From: Platerodrilus igneus | Lineage: Eukaryota; Arthropoda; Insecta; Coleoptera; Lycidae | Length of the DNA: 64,000 nt | NCBI GenBank assembly: GCA_036346225.1 | Contig: JARFIW010001108.1 | Span: forward strand, 3,990,501-4,054,500 | Direction: 5' to 3' | Part shown: piece after piece, positions 22,564-32,984 of the stretch | Numbering within the stretch: the stretch's first letter is position 1 | Layout of the letters: every line of letters begins with the position of its first letter | Translations under genes and position numbers: made by a program | The notes under the pieces: generated by a model | What the model saw: the letters and a program-made list of their open reading frames with translations, nothing else | What the model was told of the DNA's origin: nothing | Databases searched by the model: none

Positions 22564-23696
22564 GTGTTATTTAAATCACACTGCGTGATTATTCCTAAAC
22601 CTTTGAGGCAGGAAATTCTAAAATTAATGCATGAAGGACATCAAGGAATGTCTAGTTGTAAAAGTCTCGCAAAGTCTGTAGTCTATTGGCCTAACATTCA
22701 TAACGACATTGAAAATTTTATTAATCAATGTGAAACTTGCATTATTTATCGTCGTAATAATTCGAAAGAACCATTATTGTTTCATGATTATAAATTACTT
22801 CCATGGAACAAAGTCGGAGTAGATTTTTCCAATTACCCAACAAAGAATTTTATTTAATTGTTGTCGATTATTTTTCTAAATATGTCGAATTAGTTTTGTT
22901 AAAAAATGGTCGTCACGCTAGTGATATCGTCATTACACACCTAAAATCTATTTTTGCCCGACATGGTATCCCATCAGTATTCGTTTCTGATGGTGGACCA
23001 CCTTTTAATTCTAATGCATTTAAAGAATTTGCCAAACAATGGAAGTTTAAACATGTAATAACTAGTCCATATCTAAGTCGATCAAATGGTCAAGTTGAAC
23101 GCACCATTGAAACAATACAATTAATGTTAACCAAATGCTTACATGACAAAACAGATCCATACATAGCTTTATTAAATTACCGTACTACCCCAAAACAAAG
23201 TTTATGTTCACCAGCACAACTATCTATGTCTAGACGTCTTAATACAAAAATACCTATACTAGAAAACAATTTATATCCTAAAACAATCAACTTAAAACGA
23301 TATCAACGTTACCTGAACGATTACAGAAAGAAATCTGAAACGTATTATAATTCTCATACAAAAAGCTTAGCCGAATTAAAAGTTGGTGATTCAGTTTATT
23401 TTAAAAAACAACCTCAACTTGTATGGACGCCAGGTAACATTATTCAGATAGGACCTGAACCGCGCTCATACATTGTGCAGAGTCCTGAGGGTACTTTTCG
23501 AAGGAACCGCCAACATTTGCTAAAGTCGCCAAAAACACCTGAAAACTATGAAAGTAGGGATACTAATATTTTAGATCAGAATAATAGTATTGAGTGTGAT
23601 ACAGAAAATGTTTGTAGTTCTAGTAATAGAGAAACTTCTAGATTTGGACGTCAAATTAAAAAACCAAAAAGATTTACGTTCTCAGAATATGACTAA
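22564..23696 (+). pseudogene. Gypsy integrase, frameshifted near 22850
   Basis: The N-terminal zinc domain (HEGHQGMSSC...CETC) and the first catalytic Asp (VGVDFSNYP) are at 22564-22857. An overlapping frame at 22803-23696 carries VVDYFSKYVEL, the second Asp (FVSDGGPPFNSN) and the catalytic Glu (SNGQVERTIETIQ). A GPY/F-like C-terminal region follows with WTPGNIIQIGPEPRSYIV. Integrase joins the cDNA to host DNA. Only one shift splits it, so decay is modest compared with the BEL copy. Confidence 0.85.
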
Positions 23697-23754
23697 AATA
23701 ATATTAGTATAGTGCACTTAATATAAGTTATGTTATATGATTTAATCCATATTA

Positions 23755-23959
23755 AAACAAAAAGGAGATGTTATATAATGAAGTTGGCAACACTGTATTG
23801 ATATTCATTGTCTTATTATTATCATGTCAAAGTCAGTGTCATGTTTATTGTATGAACAATATGTCTGTTAAGTTCAATAGATTGTCTTTATCAAGAAGTC
23901 TGTATATAATTATTATAAAGGTCAATAATATATACTGGTATAAAACAAATACTAAAACA
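23755..23959 (+). repeat. Gypsy polypurine tract and 3' LTR of about 191 bp
   Basis: AAAAAGGAGA precedes TGTTATATAATGAAG at 23769, and the LTR ends ACTAAAACA at 23959, giving TG...CA ends. Immediately after it the SINE-derived duplicate (GTAGTCACAC) begins, so the element sits inside a SINE copy. Confidence 0.7.
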
Positions 23960-24371
23960 GTAGTCACACACATACCACTATGCCACGGAACCGCCCGGTC
24001 ACTTACTACAGACAAACTTACGACCTATTTAACTGCCATCTAGGGAGCAAAAAGTAAAATAACTCTTATTGAGACCACCGCTACGTTAACCTAAGGGGAC
24101 AAAACACAACACGATGTAATATGTATTTTCTTAGGAGAGCCTTTGTTAGAGCTACTTACATGTGTAAAATGAGTAAATCTCTGTATATTAACTAATTTCA
24201 GTTTTACATGTGGCAATATGGCAAAGTATCTCGGATAGAGAAGTTTGCTTCCAGATTAGTCTAAAATAACAAAACAAAGAAAAAAATAATAATTCCAAGA
24301 TGTTTTATTGGTTTGTTCATTGTTTTTAATAAATTTTGTGATATTTTGGAAATAAGGGAGTGATGGGCAGT
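23960..24371. repeat. 0.4-kb direct duplication, copy 2
   Basis: This matches 19449-19849, starting exactly at the gypsy LTR end. After GGGCAGT it continues into different sequence (ATGAGGGAGTGACTTATGG). Confidence 0.85.
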
Positions 24372-24506
24372 ATGAGGGAGTGACTTATGGGTGGGTTATT
24401 TATTTATTTTTTAAATAAATAATTCAGATACAACGTTAAATTTCTGTTAAAATATATTCAAACAAATACAAAATAAAAAAAAGCTATATTTATAGAATAT
24501 TATGGA

Positions 24507-25076
24507 TTAAAACGATGCCAAAAAGATATCAGTTATGCGTGTGAATTCTGTTGGTTGTAACGAATGGATTGATCGACCAGTATAGGAAAGTAATTCTGGA
24601 AATTTGTTAACAGTTGTTAAAATGTAGTTAGGGTTAATAACATCTACATCTTTTGTAGTAGGCCATATAAATCTGTTAGGACCAACAACTTTCATGAAAT
24701 TTACCCGTATCTTTCCTGACACTTCTTTTTCGATTACCCATAGAATCCGCTGTTGATCGACAACTGGTTTATCAAGAGAAATTAGCTGGACCGCTTGAAC
24801 TTCAATTTTGCTCTTGCTTTCATTGGTATCTAGTTTTGGTTTAGAAGCCTTAATTCTTGGATATGCCTTTCCCATATGAAATTGAACACACGGCAAAGAA
24901 TCTACGTAACTCTGGAAGCATCTAAGTCTGTTAAAATATGTATAATCATACTCTTTTCTAAAAACCACTTGGTAAACTTTGGTAGTGCCCAAATGGTCAT
25001 TCGCAAGAAAGCATAGAAAAATGACATTTAAAGCAAACAGTGCCGTACTCAACCTGGGCGATTGGGAAAAGAGCAC
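24507..25076 (-). CDS. Unrecognised 189-residue protein, possibly transposon-derived
   Basis: This is a single open frame of 189 codons in an otherwise gene-free stretch. The N-terminus has a hydrophobic run (ALFALNVIFLCFLA), which could be a signal-like segment or read-through of non-coding DNA before a later true start. The C-terminal half has ILWVIEKEVSGKIRVNFMKV and FIWPTTKDVDVINPNYIL, a W-hydrophobic...WP-x-D pattern. I associate this loosely with uncharacterised transposon-encoded proteins, not with a named domain. No splice context or neighbour helps assign a function. It ends at a TAA and is the longest frame here that I cannot place. Confidence 0.4.
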   Translation of the reverse strand: MLFSQSPRLSTALFALNVIFLCFLANDHLGTTKVYQVVFRKEYDYTYFNRLRCFQSYVDSLPCVQFHMGKAYPRIKASKPKLDTNESKSKIEVQAVQLISLDKPVVDQQRILWVIEKEVSGKIRVNFMKVVGPNRFIWPTTKDVDVINPNYILTTVNKFPELLSYTGRSIHSLQPTEFTRITDIFLASF

Positions 25077-27799
25077 GGCAGAGAAAGCCCCAAACTGCCC
25101 TTACACTTCCAACTGCATTTGGCACATCTCGACGGGGACGGGTAACGTACAAGTACCCAGATCATCAACACAGAAATTGACGGGATGCCAACTGTTACCC
25201 AAACATACCACACATGACAACTGAAGAGACTTTAGTGTAGACCAGCTAGTCTTTTCTGGTAGGTACTGAGGTCGGCTAGGCCAATACTACCCAGCTAAAG
25301 TTAAAGAGGTGGGACACCAGGAAGATAACCTGCACCTTGACTACCAATGCTTTTCACCGCATAGACTTAAATGTTAGTAATATTCATAAAGGCACGATTA
25401 CACGCGCCCAGATACCTACATTAACAGTTTCCAGCTTGTGTTACAAAATATTTCACAAAGGCTAGCCGACTTCCTATTATTTGCAAAAGGGTTCAACTAC
25501 AAGTACATTGACAAGACAATATGAATCACTGAAATAAACTTATGGTATGATTGCGCATGGTTGTTGAATAGAATATCTCCAACATAATCATAAATGCAAA
25601 CGCGAAAGGCACGATATGATTGGTCATACCAGAGGTTCAATTTAATTACATCACAATAATTATCACAAACGTTTAATGCTAGTTAATTATATAGGAACAT
25701 CGGCTAGATAATAGGATAAACACACAACAAATAGATAATTACGTCTAAACCGAGATATGAGCGGTGCAGTTGTAAATGTGATTAATATGCTAAAATAAAA
25801 CAATTACATATAATAAAAATGTCAAATGAATCAGAAATATCAAACATTATAAAATATGTTGACGGCAAATACATACCCCAAAATTCTACAGCATAAATAC
25901 AAGCTCAGATTCAGGCCCTAAATCTTTATATAAATGCATTTTAGTTAAATATATTAAATTTAGTAAGCAAACGCTAAAAATTATTCATTATGATTGCATC
26001 GGTTAAAACGTACTTTTTAAAAATTAAACACATCGTGGCATTACAAGTTACAACCAAAAAAATTTACACAACAACGTTGTGGGTAACTCAATTACGATCT
26101 TAAAACCAAAACAAATACAACATAGAAATGACTAATAATTTGATTCAATATATCTAAGGAATGATGTTGGAACTTTTTCATTACTTGCGCGTAAAATCAC
26201 AGTAATGGTACATTTACTATTGATTCTGTAACAGGTGCGATGCAATTGGAGTTACAACTCTGTATTAAATACTAAATAAACATTATTTCAAATAAATAAA
26301 TATTGGTTTCCGGCTGTTAAACCAAATAACACATTTTTATACATAAAACAACCGTCATCAACTTCTAAGCCAAAAGCAACAGGTAACACATAAATATTTC
26401 TTCAATGAATAAATAACTAACAGATTTACAATAAATACCAACATCACACTCAAAACAACGCTGGAATTACAAGATGTAATCAGATTACCTTAAATAGCAG
26501 CTACATTATCAACATAAAACATTACCTTTAATAAAAAACGTCGAGTGAAATCTTTCAACCTTCCATCTTAAAAATTAAAAACAAAAGTCCTTTAACCCTT
26601 CTCGACTTGATCGATCGCCCCTACATATGCGCCCCCTTATACTGTAAATTCTGACGTCACGAAATGCGTTCAGAAGCCTGCAAGTGATTACTTAGCTACT
26701 CTAACAAATATCGAAATGTACACTATAATATTTGTAATAATTATCAACCAATGAGAAATCGACTTAGAAACCCTACGGATCACTACAGTGCCATTTCCAA
26801 AATATCATAAAAAATCATTAATATAGTCAAAAATCACTCCCTCATCTTTTAAGATTATGAGATAGTCACTGGTAAGGGAGTGATGGAAAAAACATAATTC
26901 ACGCAACATTGGAAAACACCTTCTCATTTTAAGGTTATAGTTTTACACCTAGTATTACATCTACATTCTCACACTAATTAAAGAAATACTTCAAATGGCT
27001 ATAATTACCTTCTTTTTAATATTTGCTGTGAGGGAGTGAAACCTTAAAAAACACTATGCACTTTTGATAATATAAATTTTATTTCCAAATTCAAATGAAT
27101 GTTAATCAGTAAATATTCCTACTCTCAAATAAAGACCACTGATCACAATTTTGCAGTCATTTTCGGTTTCCTGAAAATGTCAACTTTAAAAGATTTTAAG
27201 TGCCAAATTTAAATTTATGAAAAAGTGATGTTTCTCCTAGGACAATATTAAAAAATTTTTATTTACTCTCTTTTAAGACAAACTATGTGTAACCGAGTTT
27301 ACACACTCTTTGACGTGTTCTCTTTAATAAATTTGGGATAGAAAAGTATATTAAACAGACTATCATCCGGCAATTGATTGATTATACTGCAATTGCGAGA
27401 TTGGGACATAATGAGGGATTAATAAATAAATCGTAAAACAGTATACCTTTTACCAGAGTATCAGTATGTACGAAATAACAAATATTATTTTGCTCATATA
27501 TAACATTTCGAATGGAACCTGCACATTGCCGAAGTTCTAGATTACTAGAACAGGTGAAATGGCTTGCGTGTTCTAATGAGCTAAAGTGCCAAACTACAGG
27601 TCCAACCAAAGTAGTAGGGTCGTTAGTGAGGAACCAGACTAAGACATGTCCCCGAAAGAGGGCAACGGCTCTTTCGGTACTTAGATTGGCAGAGACCATA
27701 GGGGTCGGTATAGCAGTCTAAGACACACTACTGCGATGTGGAAGGCCACGGGAAACTATCACATTACCTCCCAAGTACACATTATAATTTAATCAAGGG
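25077..27799. other. AT-rich stretch without a supported gene
   Basis: Opposed ORFs at 27382-27721 overlap each other and show no domain features. The motif GGGAGTGA recurs (24356, 24376, 26876, 27034). At 26833-26842 and 26875-26884 it forms a perfect 10-bp inverted repeat, ATCACTCCCT/AGGGAGTGAT, with a 32-base loop. Nothing else is recognised. Confidence 0.5.
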
Positions 27800-28210
27800 C
27801 CGCTTTGCTTGCGGCCACGTCCCCAATGTTCCACCCGAAGGTACTACATTGGGTTTAAACGCGAAAATATAAACCTGCTCCTAATTATTCTAACTTCAAA
27901 ATTAACATATCCTAAATAAAAATCTAACAACTGAAACAAAAACTAAAAATAGGATTTGATTGATGGTATCCTTAGCGTTGATTTGGAGTTACATGATCAA
28001 CAAGACGCAAACAAAATGAATAAGGAGGGATCCGTAATGCCGGATAGCAGCTGCCAGCTCTGCTTACTGGTGCGACCTGAAGGGTCGACTTAAAACTATC
28101 CAAATCTAGCTAACTAACTTAAAATGGATTCAAATTTTCTAAAAATACGCCAAATATATTAATAGTGAATCCAGCTATTTTACCTGTTCTATAAATTTAC
28201 AAATTCGTCT
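27800..28210 (+). repeat. Dispersed repeat family A, copy 2
   Basis: It has the same ordered blocks as 9490-9900, including the near-palindromic box CCCCAATGTTCCACCCG...TACATTGGG, the TATCCTTAGCGTTGATTTGGAGT block and GAATCCAGCTATTTTACC. It is more divergent than the (TA)n pair, so the family is older. Confidence 0.7.
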
Positions 28211-28765
28211 TCCCTGGTCTAAGTAATTTGTTAGTTTTTTGTTTTAAAATTTACTAAAAACGCCTTTTTAAATTATTTTCAACTATTATAAGTATTTGTT
28301 TATTAGTTTTTTGGTTTATTAGCAAGAAGTTTAGTTTAATTTATTTTAAAACGCGGATTTAAGTTGAAGTTCAAGTTACAAACGCGATTTATTTACTATT
28401 TATTTGATGTAAATTTAGTTTTAATTTTTTATGTACTGCCCTGTGTTTAAAATTTAATGCTGCACAATAATAAATATAAAATACAATAAAAGCAAAGCTT
28501 CAAATAAAGTAATAAATAATAAAACCCTGAATAAAAACTTACTGTTTGCTGCTGAAGTGGGAGCTCTGCACAACATGTCCGCTCGCTTCAAGCGCTAACG
28601 AGAAAGTCTTTCCCAAATACACAGCGTACCTAAATAATAATAAAATGATGGCATTCTCTAAAGTAAAAGATTCCGGAGTTAAAATAGTTCCCCATTCGGA
28701 TTTCCGAGAGGGGACTACTTCGGAGGATGCGATCGGAAAGTTCAGAATAAAAGTCGGGGAACATT

Positions 28766-29460
28766 TTGCGAATCGGAGCGTGGAATGTTAGAAGCATGAA
28801 GCAAGTAGGTGAGCTGGAAAACCTAAAAATCGAAATGAATAGGTTAGCACTAGACATAGTAGGGATCAGCAAAGTTCGGTGGCCAGAGGCGGGGGATTTT
28901 TGGAGTGGAGATTTCAGGGTAATTCATACAGGAGCAGAGGAAGAAAATTTGGGTGTGGGGATAGTTATGCGGAAAAAGATAGGATACTGTGTAGAAAATT
29001 ATTTACAAAAGAACGAAAGAGTGCTCATGGTTAGGTTAGAATCTAAACCGGTAAACACAGTAATAATACAAGTATGAATGCCCACCTCTAGCTACAGTGA
29101 CGAAGAGCGATCTACAAAGGTATCGAAGACATATTAAGATAAGTAAAAGAACATGAAAATTTAATATTTACGGGGATTTTAATGCAGTGGTAGGTGAGGG
29201 TAGGGAAGGATCAGTATTAGGTTTATTTGGGTTAGGCACGAGAAACGTCAGGGGAAATAGACTGGTAGAATTATGCGACAAGAACAATTTAATCGTCATA
29301 AACACATTATTTCAACATCATGCTAGACGATATACGTGGAAGATGCCAGGAGATATAGGAAGATATCAAATTCTTGTTAGACAATGGTTTAAAAATCAAG
29401 TAAAAGACTGGTGAAGCTACTCAGAAGCAGATATAGACACTGACCACTACATCGTAATTA
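28766..29460 (+). pseudogene. LINE endonuclease/exonuclease/phosphatase domain
   Basis: 28766-29077 encodes MRIGAWNVRSMKQVGELENL and LDIVGISKVRW (catalytic Glu region altered to Lys), then VGIVMRKK. The same type of protein is often annotated in animals as craniofacial development protein 2-like. After a shift at about 29080, the frame at 29187-29414 and its flank give a DFNAVVGEG block (29175-29205) and the RYTWKMPGDIGRYQI segment. The final catalytic box reads TDHYIV near 29440. The domain nicks target DNA; the frame breaks and the Glu change argue that it is dead. Confidence 0.75.
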
Positions 29461-29828
29461 TGAAGGCCGCGCTTAAATTTAAAAATTTGGAAAAAAACGG
29501 CAAAAAGCATTTTAACTTAGAGAAACTAAAAGATAAAGATATTCAAGAAAGATTCGAAAAAAAGTCAAATGAATTGCTGAAAAATATCAGGAAAATATCT
29601 GATACTAAGGAAGTAGAAATAGAATGGAATAACATTGAATCCAGCTTAGACATGGCGGCCAGAGATATCCTGGAGTCTACACAAATAGAAAATAAGAAAC
29701 CATGGATAACAAGGGAGATCTTGAATTTAATAGAAGAAAGACGAAATACAAAAGTAAATCAGACGAAACAGAAAAACAAAGATAAAAGCCATAAAATGAG
29801 AAACTATTCGCAAATGCATGAAAGCTAA
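29460..29828 (+). pseudogene. LINE ORF2 linker between endonuclease and RT
   Basis: A charged Lys/Glu-rich frame (FEKKSNELLKNIRKISDTKE, then DMAARDILESTQIENKKPW) matches the variable linker between endonuclease and RT in RTE-like elements. It continues in broken frames to 30125, ending in ILRDEFELALKG just before the inserted LTR. Confidence 0.65.
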
Positions 29829-30130
29829 AGAACAATGGATTGATGAAAAGTGCAAAGAGGTACACACTAAGATGGAAGTAGGAAGACAGAAAAAAAATAC
29901 AAACTAATTAGAATCAATTTTAAGGATATAAAACCGTATGGCAAAAATGTAAGGGACGCAAGATGAAACGCCATTATAGAAAATGTAGAGAAAGTGGGTA
30001 GATGACAAGAATATATAAGGAATTTATATGCAGGAGAGGAACTAACTGCATTAGAACAGGAATCAGACATTGAAAATGATGACTTTGGATATCCTATACT
30101 TAGAGATGAGTTTGAATTAGCATTAAAGGG

Positions 30131-30705
30131 TGTTACATGCCGAAAATTCGGCATATAAACATTTCTATAAGTTTTAATTTGTAAGGATTTCGCGCCAATA
30201 ATTTGAAAAGACGTGTGTGTATTTCCGTCACTTCAGACAGTGCGTTTGCGCGAGATTGCGCCGACGCGGAGTGGAGGAAGCGGTGAATTTCCGGACACGT
30301 CGAGACTGGTGGCCGAGACGTGGACGAATAGAGTTATCTTTGTGTCTTATCGTGTCTTCTTTTTTTGTTATGTAGGTTCCTTTGCCTTATCTCTGATTAT
30401 CGTTCCTTATACCCGTTTCCTGTCGTTCTGTACATAGGAACGAAGAAAACAAATTTAATTTGGTTTTAACCGTGCCAACGATTTATCCACGCCCGAAAGA
30501 TCAACGGAGCCCGCTGCCGCCATCATGGAGTAATGCTGTGAGAAGCCCTACAGTTTACGTAAGCATTTTTTTGGATTTTATGTGATGTAGTAATTTTGAA
30601 TAAATATGTGACGTAATGTCTTATTTGCGCATCATTTTTGCAATTATTTAACATTGCTACCAACTAACTGTAGTGGCTCGCGTACCGCACCGCTGGGGCT
30701 ATAAT
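30131..30705 (+). mobile_element. Probable solo LTR (575 bp) inserted in the LINE
   Basis: The insert begins TGTTACATGCCGAAAATTCG, containing the palindrome ATGCCGAA-AA-TTCGGCAT typical of LTR tips. It interrupts the LINE frame exactly where the coding sequence otherwise continues (before: EFELALKG; after: LKNGKAPG). AAGGG occurs on both sides (30126-30130 and 30706-30710) as a 5-bp target-site duplication. The right end is not a canonical CA, which lowers confidence. The small ORF at 30213-30437 lies wholly inside it and is not a gene. Confidence 0.6.
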
Positions 30706-30710
30706 AAGGG

Positions 30711-31026
30711 TCTGAAAAATGGTAAGGCGCCGGGTACAGTTAAAGTGCAAGCAGAAACTCTAAAAGCCGCTGGACAAGCAGTAACAGAACGTCTCTTCCA
30801 ACTTGTAAGCTATATGTATGAGACAGGCGAGATACACAAAGATTTCAAACGTAACATAATAGATACTATACCAAGAAAGAAAGGCGCGGATAGATGTGAA
30901 AATTTTGGAACAATAAGTTTGATCGGACACGTATCAAAAATAATAACTAGAATTGTACAAAGACGAATGGAAAAACGAGCTGAAGAAATACTGGGAAAAC
31001 AAGAAAACAAGAATACGAATATGTAA
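30711..31026 (+). pseudogene. LINE reverse transcriptase N-terminal part
   Basis: LKNGKAPGTVKVQAETLKAAG, VSYMYETGEIHKDFKRNII and ISLIGHVSKIITRIVQRRME are the conserved fingers motifs of RTE-like RTs. The first 13 codons of the longer open frame starting at 30673 come from the LTR insert. The frame ends at 31026 without the palm, and the C-terminal domain follows almost at once, which indicates an internal deletion. Confidence 0.75.
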
Positions 31027-31044
31027 CACGAACTTACAAGAGGG

Positions 31045-31590
31045 TAAGGATTTCTGCTACCTAGGAAGCCAAATAATGCAAAGAATATAAAACAAATATT
31101 AGCACAAGGTCGTGCTACATTTAACAAGAAAAGGCAATTACTGTGTTCAAAAACAACAAACCTAGAAACAAGGAGAAAATGGCTTAAAATATATATGTGG
31201 AGCACAGCACTGTACGGCTGTGAAACCTGGACAGTAGGAGAAGCGGACAAGAAAAAGGTTGAAAAGTGGTGTTACAGACGTATGATGAAGATATCATGGA
31301 CAGACAAAGTTAAGCACGAATAGGCACTAAAAATGGTAGGGGAATAAAGAAATATGTGGAAAACGGTAAACAATCGGAGAGATAGGATGATAGGCTACAT
31401 ACTACGGCATAAGGGAATAGTGCGGAATATATTAGAAGCAGAAATAGGAAAAAAGAGAGGTAGAGGTAGACCTAGGTTAGACTACTGCACACAGATAGTG
31501 AAATATGTAGGCTGTAGGAATTTCAGGGAAATGTGTAGGCTAGCTTCTATGAAATCTAGAATAAATCTAGAAATCAATGTAGGCATCTAA
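31045..31590 (+). pseudogene. LINE C-terminal domain
   Basis: Broken frames give RKWLKIYMWSTALYGCETWT, RRMMKISWTDKVKHE and then the open piece at 31354-31590 with DRMIGYILRHKGI and KRGRGRPRLDYCTQIV. These are the conserved tail motifs of this LINE group (YGCETW and GRPR). Single-base shifts and a stop near 31322 separate the pieces. Confidence 0.75.
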
Positions 31591-31639
31591 CCAGTCCCAA
31601 GATGGATAAATTAATGTCGAAAAAAGTAACTGTACTTAA

Positions 31640-32165
31640 ACATGATGATTATTATAAGGAACTACAAGTATTGGTTGGGCAATATTCTGGAATAATGCTA
31701 ATTTACTGAAAAACTATTAATTCGGCAAATATCTAAGTGTTGGGGGATCTTGGCAGACGCAGGCTGCTTAACTCCCTTCATTGAATCTCGGTGAAATGGG
31801 GCATAAACTTAGAAAAGAATAGAAGAGGAACCGAGCTGTATACAGGCTGTTGTGAGAATTTCAGAATATAAATAAGTGCAGATACGTGTTCAACCAGTTT
31901 TGAGACGAAAAACCTAATGACGAAAAAATAAGCGCAGATAAATAAGATGATTATTATAAACAACTACATATGTTGGTTGTGAAATATCTGCAACTAATGT
32001 TGACTGTGCGAAAAGATATATTGGAAAAAATATTAATTTGGTAACTGTTCAAGTGCTGGGTGAACTTGGCAGCCACAGGCGTCTTACCTCCCTTCACATC
32101 CACTGAATGTCGGAGAAATAGGGTATACAATTGTAAAACAATAGAAGGTCACCGAACTGCATCTA
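31640..32165. repeat. Tandem repeat of about 305 bp, two copies, downstream of the LINE
   Basis: Blocks starting GATGATTATTATAA (31644 and 31947) recur in order with TTGGTTG, TTAATT(C/T)GG, TCTTGGCAG/ACTTGGCAG, CTCCCTTCA and ATAGAAG(A/G). The copies diverge by perhaps a quarter. The second copy leads into another LINE tail fragment at 32160. Confidence 0.6.
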
Positions 32166-32370
32166 ACAAGAAAGAACAGCGCCTATAATGAAATACAACA
32201 AACATAGAAACAAGAAGAAAATTGTTAAAAGCATATGTGTGGAGCACAGCACAGCATGCCTGTGAAATATTGGCAGTAGGAAAAGCAGACAGAAAAACGG
32301 TAGTAGCCTTTTGGAATGCTGTGCCTCAGATGAATGAGGATGATAGCATGGACAGACAAAGTTTTAACCC
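32160..32370 (+). pseudogene. Second, truncated copy of the LINE C-terminal domain
   Basis: This is the same stretch as 31125-31315: TCTAACAAGAAA..., GTGTGGAGCACAGCACAGCA, then GATAGCATGGACAGACAAAG. Together with the preceding tandem repeat it suggests local duplication of the LINE 3' end. The 63-codon frame at 32222-32413 is the remnant reading frame. Confidence 0.65.
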
Positions 32371-32984
32371 TACACTGCCTAACGTATCTGATCTGATACT
32401 TTTTAAATTTTAAAATCTAGCGCACATGAAAACTTTAATTACCGGGTGTCCATCGTATCTTATCATATACAACCTTGTTTTAACGCTACATAAGAGTTTT
32501 ATTCGCATACTTGTAAACATGCAATATTAGGTTTGTGTCGGTTTGTGGTAGTGCAACAAGTGTATTCTCTTATACGCGTAGCATACTGTATTTATAAAAT
32601 TTTCAGTGAAATAAGTGAAATAATTAGTGTTTTGTCTTTGTACAAAGGTAAGATAATAATTATAATCTAATAGTGTGCCTGTTTTTCAACAATTTCATTA
32701 GTTTATGGTATGTTTTGAAGTGATGTATCTAATTATATACATTGGACCGCAATTAAGCATATCTTCACGAGAAGTGGTTGTTGCTCATACGCTCTTCTTT
32801 GAGGATTAGGTTAAATAGAATGAGTAATTGGTTGTTCCATTATTTGGATCTGTCCGTCTCCTATAATTTTCTTTTTTTTAACCTCAATGATAATGGCGTC
32901 TTATTAAATTGTTCATACATCCCACTGTGACTTTCTGCATCCTAAAATGATTGACTTGGTACTTGGATGAAAATTATGTATATA
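32371..32984. other. Intergenic stretch without a supported gene
   Basis: AT-rich, with no ORF or repeat recognised. Confidence 0.45.

Larger units (their letters stand above)
19850..23959 (+). mobile_element. Ty3/gypsy LTR retrotransposon, 5' end altered, several frameshifts
   Basis: Ordered domains are nucleocapsid zinc knuckles, aspartic protease, RT, RNase H and integrase, followed by a purine tract AAAAAGGAGA and a 3' LTR (23769-23959). No convincing 5' LTR or primer-binding site is identifiable, although TGTTAACGCCGGCAACA at 19849 loosely resembles the 3' LTR start TGTTATATAATGAAGTTGGCAACA. Region 19850-20250 holds no ORF and is probably leader or N-terminal Gag remnant. Confidence 0.85.
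28750..31600 (+). mobile_element. RTE-like non-LTR retrotransposon, interrupted and partly deleted
   Basis: Endonuclease (28766-29460), linker (29460-30125), the start of RT (30711-31026) and the characteristic C-terminal domain (31130-31590) lie in order on the plus strand. A 575-bp LTR-like insert splits the linker from RT at 30131-30705. The central RT palm with its catalytic box is missing between about 31026 and 31050. Other fragments of this family lie at 32160-32370, 37215-37435 and 49505-49620. Confidence 0.8.

Noticed and set aside
27382..27721. Opposed ORFs of 105 and 69 codons
   Set aside because: They overlap each other, have no recognisable motif and no supporting context; chance frames are likely.
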